Assembly: GCA_021404685.1 (NCBI GenBank)
Contig: QWHC01000006.1
Coordinates: 124,001-188,000, forward strand
Length of the DNA: 64,000 nucleotides
DNA from: Chloroflexi bacterium CFX4
GTDB taxonomy: Bacteria; Chloroflexota; Anaerolineae; Aggregatilineales; UBA2796
Direction: 5' to 3'
Under the pieces are notes generated by a model. That model ran no database searches, had not been told where the DNA came from, and saw nothing but the letters and a program-made list of their open reading frames with translations. The translations under genes were made by a program, and so were the position numbers. Below, in pieces: positions 16,734 to 24,577 of the stretch (positions are counted from its first letter, which is position 1; each line of letters opens with the position of its first letter).

Positions 16734-18196
16734 GACACTTAGCGCGCCTGCCACAGTGGGCATGGCTGGTCATCCTCAGTGCAGCGCTGCGCCTGCCGAC
16801 GCTCGGCAGCGAGGCGTTGTGGTACGACGAGACCTTCACGGCATGGGTCAGCGGTCGCCTCGACTGGACGCAGTTCTGGGCGGCGGTGGCGGGCGATGTC
16901 CATCCGCCGCTGTGGTATGCGCTGGAGGCGCTCGTCGTGCGGCTGTTGGGCGTCAGCGAGTTCACACTGCGGCTGCCCGCTGCGCTGGCGGGCATCGGCA
17001 GCACGCTGTTGGTGTGGCAGGTGGCGGGGTCGCTCGGCTTTGCGCGGCGCACCGCCTTCGTGACGGGCGTGCTGGTGGCGGTGCTGCCCGCCAGCCTCTA
17101 TTACGGGCAAGAGGCGCGCATGTACACCCTGCTCAGCTTCTTTGTCCTGCTGAGCGTGCAAGCAGCACTCAGGCACAAGTGGCAGTGGTTTGCCGTCGGC
17201 TGTCTCGGCGCGGTCTACAGCCAGAATCTGTCCGTGTTCTACGTCTTCACGCTGGGACTTGCCGTGCTGTGGCAGGCGCGCAGGCAGCCGCTGAACTTGC
17301 TGAAACCTGCCCTAGCGCTTGGCGTGGTGGTGGCTGCCTGGTCGCCATGGGGCGTGGTCATGCTGGGACAGGCACGCGGCATCGCGCAGTCGTTCTGGCT
17401 GCATCCGCTGACCGTCAGCGGTGCGCTTGAGCCACTCATGAACATGACAATGGGCTGGCGCATTCCAGAGGTGCTGATCATGCACGGCTACGCCGCAGCG
17501 CTCGGCGCGACGGGCGTCGGCTTGCTCGTCTCGCGGCGCTGGCTTAGGACGCGGCAAGGCTTCCTCATCCTCAGTACCGCGCTCGGCACACCTATCCTTG
17601 TGGCGCTCGTCTCGTTCCTGTGGCGGAGCGTCTACCTGCCGCGTGCCTTCCTGCCCTCAGCCCTGCTGCTGATGCTGTTCTGGGCATACGCCCTGCTGCA
17701 TCTGGGACGCCAGAACAGGCGCGTCTTCGCCGTCATCCTGCTGCCGATGCTCTTTGTGGGCATCTTGGCACACTACTTCGGGCAGCCGCGCTTTGACTGG
17801 CGGACGTGGCTGCGCCCGGTACATGAGAACTGGCAGGCGGGCGACGGCGTCTACCATCCCGCGCTGAGTACCGCCATCACCTTCGCCTACTACTTGGGCG
17901 ACAAGCCCTACCACTTGCGCGCCTATGCGTCGGACTTGAATCAGGCGCTCAGCAGCGAGACACGCGCCGCCTTCGGCTTCCGTGAGGGCAGCCTTGAGGA
18001 CGCCCTCGCACAGCACGAGCGGCTCTGGCTGCTGTTCTACACCAACCCGATGTCGCACGCCGACGAGCTGGCGTTGCTGGACTGGGCGCGTCAGCACGCC
18101 GTGCAGGTGGCGCACAAGGCAAACGCACTCAGTGAAGTGAGCATCTATTTATATAGGAGAGAGGCAAGTGACCGTCAAGCACATTCAGGGCAATGA
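16730..18196 (+). CDS. GT-C glycosyltransferase (ArnT/PMT-like)
   Basis: 488 residues with about ten membrane spans. The first external loop carries LWYDETFTAW, and the next conserved block DVHPPLWYAL matches the DxHPPLYY signature of ArnT/PMT_2-type enzymes that use polyprenyl-phosphate sugars on the outer membrane face. The C-terminal 100 residues form an external soluble domain. The start is ATG 16730 in an ATGA overlap. It probably glycosylates the element's own Thr/Pro-rich surface proteins (inference from linkage). Donor sugar and acceptor are unknown. Confidence 0.82.
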   Translation: MRHLARLPQWAWLVILSAALRLPTLGSEALWYDETFTAWVSGRLDWTQFWAAVAGDVHPPLWYALEALVVRLLGVSEFTLRLPAALAGIGSTLLVWQVAGSLGFARRTAFVTGVLVAVLPASLYYGQEARMYTLLSFFVLLSVQAALRHKWQWFAVGCLGAVYSQNLSVFYVFTLGLAVLWQARRQPLNLLKPALALGVVVAAWSPWGVVMLGQARGIAQSFWLHPLTVSGALEPLMNMTMGWRIPEVLIMHGYAAALGATGVGLLVSRRWLRTRQGFLILSTALGTPILVALVSFLWRSVYLPRAFLPSALLLMLFWAYALLHLGRQNRRVFAVILLPMLFVGILAHYFGQPRFDWRTWLRPVHENWQAGDGVYHPALSTAITFAYYLGDKPYHLRAYASDLNQALSSETRAAFGFREGSLEDALAQHERLWLLFYTNPMSHADELALLDWARQHAVQVAHKANALSEVSIYLYRREASDRQAHSGQ

Positions 18197-18542
18197 AGCG
18201 AGCATCCGTGAGGCATTCGAGCGCTTCATGCGCGCCAAGTATCGCGGACAGACCAGCCTGCACGAACAGGTGCAGGAGGCGCAGCAGTCGCACGTCGGCT
18301 ACTTCAAGCAGGGTGACCACTTGCGCGGGCAGCGCTTTGCCACGCCGAGCGAGGGTTTCCTGCTCAAGGCTGACCACCAGCGCAGCCTGTTCGACGCACT
18401 CGGTTGGCTGCTCAAGCTGAAGCGCAGCGCGCCGAAGACGGGCTGGTATGTGCGCCGTCCCGACGGTGTGGTGTGGGTCTTTCTGGGCGAGAGCGCGCAG
18501 GACGTCACCGCTTGGCTGGACAAACTGAGCAAAGCGCTGTGA
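18168..18542 (+). CDS. Hypothetical soluble protein
   Basis: 124 residues, start GTG 18168 with AGGAGAGAGG just upstream; it overlaps the end of the glycosyltransferase gene by 29 bases. No membrane span or known motif. The middle is basic and the end holds GWYVRRPDGVVWVFLGE. It is coupled by a GTGA overlap to the next gene, so it belongs to the transfer operon. Confidence 0.6.
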   Translation: MTVKHIQGNEASIREAFERFMRAKYRGQTSLHEQVQEAQQSHVGYFKQGDHLRGQRFATPSEGFLLKADHQRSLFDALGWLLKLKRSAPKTGWYVRRPDGVVWVFLGESAQDVTAWLDKLSKAL

Positions 18543-18775
18543 ACCAGTTCGTGGTAGGGCGCTACTTGCGCCAGAGCGGAGCGGCGCGTTGGCGGGTGGA
18601 AAGACATGCCTATCTGGGATACAGCGTCACGCTTTACAGGTTTCAAGCGCCGCGGCTCAGGCTGCTGCCTGATGGCGGCTTGTGTGTCATCAACGGTAGG
18701 CAGTGGCTGTACATCAGTGCGGCGAACCTAGCGCTGCTGCACTGGCACGCACAAGCAATCTTGGAGAAGTTCTGA
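18539..18775 (+). CDS. Hypothetical small protein
   Basis: 78 residues from GTG 18539, overlapping the previous stop (GTGA). Beta-rich, basic, with GYSVTLYRFQAPRLRLLPDG. The stop lies one base before the FtsK-like gene, so these are translated together. No family recognised. Confidence 0.5.
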   Translation: MNQFVVGRYLRQSGAARWRVERHAYLGYSVTLYRFQAPRLRLLPDGGLCVINGRQWLYISAANLALLHWHAQAILEKF

Positions 18776-18776
18776 G

Positions 18777-20990
18777 ATGGTCGTCTATTCGGCGCGGCGC
18801 TTCAACAACTACACGCAGCAGCCCGCAGAGAAGCTGCGCCCGCTGAGCAGCACCGAACGGCTGCTCTACCCGTTCTTCGCGCCGTTTCTGCGCGGTGGAC
18901 GCGGCGAACACCTGCGCCGCCGCTACCAGTTCACCCGCGAGCTGCACCAGAAGCAGGCAGACCTGCGGCGCGCCGAACGGGAAATCCTACGCGAGGCGCG
19001 CAAGTTCGCGCAGCTCATCTCGGATAGGTGGGCGCAGATGGGCTATTCATGGCGCTACCGCTGGAACGACGGCAATCCAGAGACCGAGAAACGCAAGCGG
19101 CGTAGGGCGGATAAGGTCAAGTGGGAGTTAGCGCGCTACAACGAGAACGCCATCCACCTCAAAATCTTGGTGCGCCGCAAGACGCTCTTTGGCTACAAGA
19201 ACATGCTGCCCTACAAGGTGCTGGTCAGCGACCTACTCAGCGAGCAGGCACTGCGCGAGATTGAGTTCGCCATTGACCGCAAGGTCAGCGCACGCTTCGA
19301 GAACCCGCGCAACGGCGCGTGGATTGTGGTACACCGCAACGAGGGCGGCGGGCTGCTGCCGCGCTTGGTGCATTACCAGCACATGCTGCCGCACAACGAG
19401 AACGAACCCGACCGTGGCAGCATGGTGCTTGGCGTCGGGCAGCACAACACCGTCTACACCGTCAACCTGGACGAGTATCCGCACATCTTAATCGGCGGCT
19501 CAAGCAATTCGGGCAAGTCGAACATGCTCAACAACATGCTGGCATCGCTCATCCGCTTCTGCACACCCGCCGAAGTGCAGCTCATCCTGATTGACCCCAA
19601 GCGGCTGGAACTCTCGCACTACCGCAACGCGCCGCACCTCGCCCGTGGCATCGTCTACGAGATTGAGGAGGCGCGAGAGGTCTTGTCATGGGCAAACGCG
19701 GAGATTGACCGCCGCACCGCGCTGCTGGACACGCGCCATTGCAAGAAAATCTCGGAGTGGAACAGGCGCTACCCACAGCAGCGGTGCGCGCGCTTGGTGA
19801 TTGCCATCGAGGAGGTCGCCTCACTCTTTTCCGCCAGCAACGAGGCACGCAAGGACGTGCGCGCCTTGGCGGAGCGCATCGGCAACATGGGACGCGCCGT
19901 CGGCTTGCACCTCATCATGTGTACGCAGCTCCCGATAGTCGAGGTCGTGCCGAACAAAATCAAGGCGAACATGGTGCTGGCAATCTCAGGCGCGCTGATG
20001 AACAACGACCAATCCCGCGTGATATTGGATACGGGTGCGGCGGCGCGGCTGCCGAACATCAAGGGACGGATGATTGCGAGGATGCACAACCAGTTGGTGG
20101 AACTCCAGACGCCGCTCATCAGCGATGAGGACGTGCGCGAATGCGTGGACATCGCACGCGGCAGGGCAGCGGGCTTAATCGAGCTGTGGGGACATGCGCC
20201 GCGCATCATGGCTGAAAAGCTGCTCGCCTACATCCTAAACAGCATCGAGGGACGTCTGTCGCTCAAGGTGCTGGAGGAGAAGCTGCGCGGGAACGGCATC
20301 AGCCGAGCGATGCTGCGCGCCTTTGTGGAGGACGTGCGGCGGGCAGGGCGTGTGACGGTGGCAGGTGTTGCCTACCAACCCGCCAAACTCGACCGCGTGT
20401 GGCAGTTGGTGCGTGCCGACGCTGCCCTGACGCCATCCGCAGCGCCTGACGAGGACTACGAGGACGAGGAGGCAGACGACGACGAAGTGCCGCCACCTGA
20501 GGCAGCCGACGACGACGAGCCGCCGCCGCCCATCATCCGCGAGACGCCTATCCGCTGGATTGAGGTCAAGCCCAATCCGCCGCCGCTGCCGAGCGGTGAG
20601 CCGCTGAGTGTCGAGGAACTCGGCTTGCTGGAGGCGGAGACGCCGCCCGTCAGGGTGCAGGCAGAGGCAATCCCTGATGACGAGGCGGTGCTGCATGAGT
20701 TCATTCAGACAAAATGCACCATCGGCAGGCTGCTGGAAGTCAGTTCGTCGGCGCTCTATGCCGCCTACAGCGCATGGTGTGCGGAGCAGGCTTACCAGTC
20801 AGTGAGCATCCATAAACTGGCTGACCTGCTCAAAAACGCGGGCTTCAAGAAGAAGCGTGGTGTCAGAGGTCAACGGATGTGGCAAGGCTTAGACCTTGAA
20901 AATGACGCATTTGACGGTTTTGACAATCTTGCCACTATTGACGCTTTTGACGGTTCGGACACCGCACGCACACACGATTCGGAGGGATAA
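18777..20990 (+). CDS. FtsK/SpoIIIE-like DNA translocase with Pox_D5-like tail
   Basis: 737 residues. A basic, coiled N-terminal part of about 150 residues lacks membrane spans. The motor domain has Walker A GGSSNSGKSN (about 238-247), Walker B LVIAIEEVASLF (about 341-352) and a CTQLP segment, as in FtsK/SpoIIIE/TraB. An acidic, proline-rich linker (about 555-620) leads to a domain (about 636-710) with SSALYAAYSAWCAEQAYQSV and KKRGVRGQRMWQGLDL, like the winged helix at the end of D5/P4-type primases. It probably moves the element's DNA during transfer or packaging. A housekeeping FtsK is excluded by the missing membrane spans and by the context. Confidence 0.85.
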   Translation: MVVYSARRFNNYTQQPAEKLRPLSSTERLLYPFFAPFLRGGRGEHLRRRYQFTRELHQKQADLRRAEREILREARKFAQLISDRWAQMGYSWRYRWNDGNPETEKRKRRRADKVKWELARYNENAIHLKILVRRKTLFGYKNMLPYKVLVSDLLSEQALREIEFAIDRKVSARFENPRNGAWIVVHRNEGGGLLPRLVHYQHMLPHNENEPDRGSMVLGVGQHNTVYTVNLDEYPHILIGGSSNSGKSNMLNNMLASLIRFCTPAEVQLILIDPKRLELSHYRNAPHLARGIVYEIEEAREVLSWANAEIDRRTALLDTRHCKKISEWNRRYPQQRCARLVIAIEEVASLFSASNEARKDVRALAERIGNMGRAVGLHLIMCTQLPIVEVVPNKIKANMVLAISGALMNNDQSRVILDTGAAARLPNIKGRMIARMHNQLVELQTPLISDEDVRECVDIARGRAAGLIELWGHAPRIMAEKLLAYILNSIEGRLSLKVLEEKLRGNGISRAMLRAFVEDVRRAGRVTVAGVAYQPAKLDRVWQLVRADAALTPSAAPDEDYEDEEADDDEVPPPEAADDDEPPPPIIRETPIRWIEVKPNPPPLPSGEPLSVEELGLLEAETPPVRVQAEAIPDDEAVLHEFIQTKCTIGRLLEVSSSALYAAYSAWCAEQAYQSVSIHKLADLLKNAGFKKKRGVRGQRMWQGLDLENDAFDGFDNLATIDAFDGSDTARTHDSEG
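20902..20955 (+). repeat. Six 9-bp tandem repeats near the 3' end of the translocase gene
   Basis: Six consecutive 9-mers begin at 20902: ATGACGCAT, TTGACGGTT, TTGACAATC, TTGCCACTA, TTGACGCTT, TTGACGGTT. Consensus TTGACGGTT. They are in frame and encode a D-A/G-F triplet pattern. Transfer sites of actinomycete elements are short 8-bp repeats near the tra gene, so this is a candidate loading site for the translocase (inference). Confidence 0.6.
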
Positions 20991-20993
20991 AAC

Positions 20994-21167
20994 GTGGATC
21001 AGCTCATCCCGGTTTGCGGCTTTATGTGTCTGTACCCATTGCTGGTCGGTGCTTTACCGATGTGGGTCTGGATGCGTTATGGCAAACGGTTACGCATCCG
21101 CTTTGAAGACGAGGAGCAGGCGCGTCGTGCGCCAGTCAGCGGTTATGCACCGCGAAAGGGCAGTTAA
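20994..21167 (+). CDS. Small single-span membrane protein
   Basis: 57 residues from GTG 20994, with GGAGGG eight bases upstream. It starts MDQLIPVCGFMCLYPLLVGA, with one span to about residue 26, then a basic/acidic tail (MRYGKRLRIRFEDEEQARR). The stop abuts the next ATG (TAA-ATG). Unknown family. Confidence 0.6.
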   Translation: MDQLIPVCGFMCLYPLLVGALPMWVWMRYGKRLRIRFEDEEQARRAPVSGYAPRKGS

Positions 21168-21347
21168 ATGTACGTACCGAGTAATCTACTTGAGGTTGTC
21201 GTCCAGTTCGTGAGCGCCTTCGGGGGCATGTTCCTGCTGGTGGTGGCTGCCAGCACAGTCTGGTTCACCATCCTGAAGGTGCTGCATCACTACAAGCAGA
21301 AAGTCCATAAGGCAGCACAGAAGGTGCAACAGGAGCGTGTCAAATGA
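21168..21347 (+). CDS. Small single-span membrane protein with basic tail
   Basis: 59 residues: it starts MYVPSNLLEVVVQFVSAFGG, hydrophobic to about residue 38, then a Lys/His/Gln-rich amphipathic tail (HHYKQKVHKAAQKVQQERVK). The ATG abuts the previous stop, and the stop overlaps the next start (ATGA). The charge layout is similar to the 50-residue paralogues, but the sequence is different. Confidence 0.6.
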   Translation: MYVPSNLLEVVVQFVSAFGGMFLLVVAASTVWFTILKVLHHYKQKVHKAAQKVQQERVK

Positions 21348-21580
21348 GCAAGGGTATTTTTCTGAGCGCATTGGCGGTCATCTTGGTGGTGTTGGCGCTG
21401 TTCTTGGCGGGTGTGCAGCAGGTGAGCCTTGCCGCACCGCGTCCGACGGTGGAGGCTGTGCCGTACACTGACTCCTGCACGCGGTTGCTGTGTGCAGGTC
21501 AGCGCCCTAGCTTCTGTCCGCCGCCGATGGAGCTGCCAGAACTCATGTGCGCGAAATTCCAACCGCGCAGGAGGCAGTGA
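21344..21580 (+). CDS. Small exported cysteine-containing protein
   Basis: 78 residues. An N-terminal hydrophobic segment (SALAVILVVLALFLAGV) is followed by an external part with four cysteines (DSCTRLLCAGQRPSFCPPP and MCAKF) and a basic end. Unknown family. Coupled on both sides to neighbouring genes. Confidence 0.6.
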   Translation: MSKGIFLSALAVILVVLALFLAGVQQVSLAAPRPTVEAVPYTDSCTRLLCAGQRPSFCPPPMELPELMCAKFQPRRRQ

Positions 21581-21927
21581 TGAGCGTATTAGAACTCGTG
21601 GGAATGCTTCTAGGCTTGGCAGCAGGCGTTGTAGTCTTGCAGCTTACGCTTAACTGCCCCGACAGTTACCAATACAGATTAGCCCTAACGCGCAAATTAG
21701 CCAATCTAGACCAAGAAGCTCTAGCCCGTAAAGCGAGCTTGCCACTAAACATCATCCAAAAGCACGAAAGTGGCAAGCGAAACCCGCTCGGCGATGGGCT
21801 AGGTGAGGCATTGGTGATAGCCGACACGCTAGACGTGACCTTGAGCTTTCTAGTGGGGTGGGTAGATTATCCTAGAGAGACCACAGCGCTGGAGACAGAA
21901 CTGCTCGATTCTTGCAAGAGAAGGTAA
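21580..21927 (+). CDS. XRE-type HTH protein with membrane anchor
   Basis: 115 residues. One N-terminal span (VLELVGMLLGLAAGVVVLQL) is followed by a Cro/cI-type HTH domain (LDQEALARKASLPLNIIQKH, ESGKRNP). The ATG overlaps the stop of the previous gene (TGATG, AGGAGG upstream). Joining an XRE domain to a membrane anchor is uncommon and may tether DNA or report a membrane signal. Last intact gene of the transfer operon. Confidence 0.65.
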   Translation: MSVLELVGMLLGLAAGVVVLQLTLNCPDSYQYRLALTRKLANLDQEALARKASLPLNIIQKHESGKRNPLGDGLGEALVIADTLDVTLSFLVGWVDYPRETTALETELLDSCKRR

Positions 21928-21930
21928 AGA

Positions 21931-21987
21931 ATGCCTATTCGCGGAGAGCGCATCCGAAAACGACGCCAAGCGCTTGGTTACAACTGA
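21931..21987 (+). pseudogene. Truncated start of an XRE repressor gene
   Basis: ATG 21931 with AAGG upstream encodes MPIRGERIRKRRQALGYN and stops. This matches the first helix of XRE repressors such as the one at 26,244 (MRGDRIRDRRIQLGL), and then the similarity ends. It looks like the stump of a gene cut by the arrival of the recombinase segment that follows. Confidence 0.55.
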
Positions 21988-22114
21988 AGGTTCATGACGG
22001 TGCAGGTTGAGAGGTTTCTTTCCCCTCTCTAACTCCCCTATCTTCCAGATAGGATTAGCTAAGTTTATTGCGTCACAAACGCATATACAGCGCCTATGGC
22101 ACAAAGGGGCAAGC

Positions 22115-23062
22115 GTGTCTGAGCGTGTTCTTGACCTGACGACGGCACTGGCAGGGCTGTCGTCCAAAAGCAGGCGGCTCTATCGCCGCTGGATACAGCG
22201 CTTTTTAGGCGCGACCTATCGGTTGCCGCCTGAGCGCTTCCACCTTACCCACATCCGCGCCGACATCCTGACCACCGCCTTGCAACCGCCGCATCTGCGC
22301 GCTTGGCTGGACAGCTTGCGCGAGCGCAGCGGCGCGACGGTGGTGCAGGCGCGCAGTGCTATCCTCTGGCTGGCGCAGCGCCTCATGGAGGAAGAAAGGC
22401 TGCCGCTCGAAGCGGTCGGTGCGCTGCACGTCATCAAGCCGCCGCAGCAGCCACAGCCGAGTACACGCCGCACCTGGCTGAGCGCTGAGGAGGCACGCCG
22501 CCTGCTGGAGGCGCTCGGCAAGCGCGACGACAAGCCATCGACCCGCGCACGCGACACCGCGCTGATAGTCCTGCTCATCACCTGTGGCTTGCGCCGTGAG
22601 GAGGCTGCCCAAGCGCGTTGGCGTGACTACTACAGCCACGACGAACATGCCGAATTGCTGGTGCATGGCAAGGGCGGCAAGCCGCGCACCATCCGCCTGC
22701 CAAGCCTGACGGTGGAGGCGTTGAAGGTCTGGCGCGGCTATCATCCGATGCCCTATGGTGACCACTTCATCTTCACGCAAATCACCCGCAGCGGCATGGT
22801 GACGACCGCGGGCTTGAGTGGACAGGCGATTTTGGCGATTGTGAAGGCAGCAGGTGAGGCTGCTGAGCTGGCGATACGCCCACACGATTTGCGGCGCACC
22901 TTTGCCCAACACGCCCTTGAGGTAGGCATCTCGCTGGAGGCGCTGCAAGGCATTCTCGGTCATGCCCACGCAGGCATCACCCAGCAGTACCTCAAAGATT
23001 TGAAACAAGGCAGTACAGGGGCGCTGCCCCTTCAAGCCCCGCAAGGGGACAAGTCCCCTTGA
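22115..23062 (+). CDS. Second tyrosine recombinase inside the element
   Basis: 315 residues from GTG 22115, preceded by AAAGGGG; a TTG start at 22007 would add 36 residues that look non-coding. Catalytic residues: Arg in TCGLRREEA, Lys in HGKGGKPRTI, HDLRR, GHAHAG and the tyrosine in ITQQYLKDL. It is less similar to the two tRNA-linked integrases than they are to each other. The last residues are encoded by hairpin-rich DNA (23018-23061). It is followed directly by the strongly folded 23093-23278 region. Role could be resolution, inversion or integration of a nested unit. Confidence 0.85.
   Translation: MSERVLDLTTALAGLSSKSRRLYRRWIQRFLGATYRLPPERFHLTHIRADILTTALQPPHLRAWLDSLRERSGATVVQARSAILWLAQRLMEEERLPLEAVGALHVIKPPQQPQPSTRRTWLSAEEARRLLEALGKRDDKPSTRARDTALIVLLITCGLRREEAAQARWRDYYSHDEHAELLVHGKGGKPRTIRLPSLTVEALKVWRGYHPMPYGDHFIFTQITRSGMVTTAGLSGQAILAIVKAAGEAAELAIRPHDLRRTFAQHALEVGISLEALQGILGHAHAGITQQYLKDLKQGSTGALPLQAPQGDKSP
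23018..23061 (+). repeat. Two GC-rich hairpins at the recombinase 3' end
   Basis: GGGGC-GCT-GCCCC at 23018-23030 and CAAGGGGAC-AA-GTCCCCTTG at 23042-23061. They overlap the last codons and the stop of the recombinase gene. No T-run follows, so a standard terminator is unlikely. They resemble REP-like intergenic repeats seen widely in bacteria. Confidence 0.5.
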
Positions 23063-23092
23063 CCCCATCCCCAACATACGCCGAGTCACGCT

Positions 23093-23278
23093 AGGGCTTT
23101 TCGCCCGAAGCGAAACAAGCATAGACCGCGCAGGCAGCAGGCAAGAGGTACGGCAGCCCATCTGCACCGACTTTGTACCAAAGTCGGCTTGATGCCTCTT
23201 GCCTTTGCGTGGCGCTGCGCGCCACCAGCCTTTAGCGCGGTCAGCGGCACGTTGTGCCTTCGGGCGAAAAAACGCCCT
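23093..23278 (+). other. 186-bp nested inverted-repeat structure (three-way junction)
   Basis: No gene fits here. The outer stem pairs 23093-23110 with 23258-23278 (18 pairs, 3-base bulge). An inner stem pairs 23124-23131 with 23235-23242. This encloses two hairpin arms. Arm A is 23139-23148 with 23195-23204, capped by the perfect hairpin CCGACTTTG-TAC-CAAAGTCGG (23167-23187). Arm B is GTGGCGC-TGC-GCGCCAC (23209-23225). Candidates are a single-strand replication origin, oriT or packaging signal, a folded recombination site for the adjacent recombinase, or a structured RNA. The pairing is seen directly; the role is open. Confidence 0.7.
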
Positions 23279-23320
23279 GTGTGCAGCACACGGCAACGCC
23301 TTAGGCAACCAAACGAAAAA

Positions 23321-23343
23321 GGCGCGATGTACTAGATCGCGCC
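23321..23343 (+). promoter_or_regulatory. Hairpin before the 23,377 gene
   Basis: GGCGCGAT and ATCGCGCC with a GTACTAG loop, 34 bases before the next start codon. It may be an operator or a leader hairpin. The ribosome site AGGAGA follows it. Confidence 0.45.
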
Positions 23344-23376
23344 AAGCAGCAGCTATCTGTTCAGGAGAAAGCTACT

Positions 23377-23784
23377 ATGTTCAATTATACACCAAATCAA
23401 TACGATCTGTTTGGCAATTTGGCTGATGCACGCACTCGCCGCCAGCGTTACCTTGATATGCAGCGCGCCAAGCCGCAACCTATCGAGATGTTCGCACCGC
23501 GTGAAGTCTTGCAATTCGGTGTAAACGGACGCCCACTGATCCCGATCAGCGATACGACCAAACTTGAACTTGAGATTCAAGACCCACGCACCGATGAGGA
23601 GCGCGAACGCGATTGGTGGCGCGCAGCGGAAGCAGCCACTGTGCCAATGTTTGATCATCAAATAGGTGATTATGCCTGTAAGGTGTTGATTGACCTTGCA
23701 GAAGCACTGCTAGGCTTTGTCGAACCTAGCGAAGATTACCTAGACGCCTTAGCGGAGCAGCAGCTTGGCTACTCACTCTTTTAA
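23377..23784 (+). CDS. Hypothetical acidic protein
   Basis: 135 residues, no signal, no span, no motif I recognise. It begins MFNYTPNQYDLFGNLADART and has a polar, acidic middle (DPRTDEERERDWW). AGGAGA lies 10 bases before ATG. It stands alone between the folded region and a convergent membrane-protein gene. Confidence 0.6.
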   Translation: MFNYTPNQYDLFGNLADARTRRQRYLDMQRAKPQPIEMFAPREVLQFGVNGRPLIPISDTTKLELEIQDPRTDEERERDWWRAAEAATVPMFDHQIGDYACKVLIDLAEALLGFVEPSEDYLDALAEQQLGYSLF

Positions 23785-23871
23785 GAACAGGCGGTTGGGA
23801 TACGAATGTGTTCCCCGTTCCCGCTCGTGCGCCTGCACCATATCAATAGATGCTTTGTCATGAGGCACGGA

Positions 23872-24306
23872 TCACCTCCGCTTCAGCCGATCCACAAAAC
23901 GCTCGTGATCTTCTTTTTCAGGACGCGTTGGCGTTTCAGCCACTGGTTTTATGTAGGTATGCACCTCACCCCGTTGAATAACCACACCACTTTGTTCAGG
24001 CGCTTCAAGTTGGCGTGATTCAGGCGGCTTTGCCTGCTGTAAAAGGCTTAAGTGCAACTGCGCCTCTTGCAGCTTTACTGAACGCCGCAGCAAGGCATTT
24101 TGCTCTTGAAGCAACCGCGTCGTTTCATCCTGTATGGGTGCAGAGCGCAGCCGCGCCACGCCCATCACCGCGCTAAGACCTGCCAATAGGAAGAAGAACA
24201 CACTTAACAAGCCATAGGCAGCCGCCTGAGGTGGCGCAGAGGCTACCAAACCCACAAAGGCGAGGCTTATGAACACGAACACCGCCGCGAAGCACCCAAA
24301 TACCAT
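23872..24306 (-). CDS. Two-span membrane protein with coiled coil
   Basis: 144 residues: spans near residues 5-24 and 30-50, then a predicted coiled coil (DETTRLLQEQNALLRRSVKL) and a polar C-terminus (HERFVDRLKRR). Unknown family. It is transcribed alone on the minus strand. Confidence 0.55.
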   Translation of the reverse strand: MVFGCFAAVFVFISLAFVGLVASAPPQAAAYGLLSVFFFLLAGLSAVMGVARLRSAPIQDETTRLLQEQNALLRRSVKLQEAQLHLSLLQQAKPPESRQLEAPEQSGVVIQRGEVHTYIKPVAETPTRPEKEDHERFVDRLKRR

Positions 24307-24409
24307 AACACCCCTACCGTTCTTAAACCAAACTATATCCCCACTACAATCGCAGCTTTAGAACGCTCGTGCTAAAGTGGCTAGGCTTGTTAATATTAAA
24401 GGAACTCTG

Positions 24410-24577
24410 ATGCTTGAAAAACTACTGATCATTGCTTGGCGACAATCATTAACCTACCTGCGCTATGTGTGGTCAATTACCTGTGATGCTACGTTTGCTT
24501 TCAAGCAATTCCTGAAAATGTTCACCTATCATATCAAGCAAATCGTTCAGCTCACCCTTGCGGAGAGCAGAGACTAA
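24410..24577 (+). CDS. Possible 55-residue protein
   Basis: ATG 24410 with AAAGGA seven bases upstream; starts MLEKLLIIAWRQSLTYLRYV. The second half overlaps the repressor gene on the other strand, so it may be chance. The ribosome site is the only positive sign. Confidence 0.25.
   Translation: MLEKLLIIAWRQSLTYLRYVWSITCDATFAFKQFLKMFTYHIKQIVQLTLAESRD

Noticed and set aside
18777..20990. Housekeeping FtsK division protein
   Set aside because: No N-terminal membrane spans, no gamma domain signature, and it sits inside an integrated element.
9210..21927. Tectivirus-like element with FtsK-type packaging ATPase
   Set aside because: No candidate double jelly-roll capsid protein; the ATPase is far larger than packaging ATPases.
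23018..23061. Rho-independent terminator of the 22,115 recombinase gene
   Set aside because: The hairpins overlap the last codons and no T-run follows.
22205..23308. Long minus-strand open frame opposite the recombinase (367 codons)
   Set aside because: It mirrors the GC-rich recombinase gene, has low-complexity Arg/Ala-rich sequence and no ribosome site; the plus-strand frame has all catalytic motifs.
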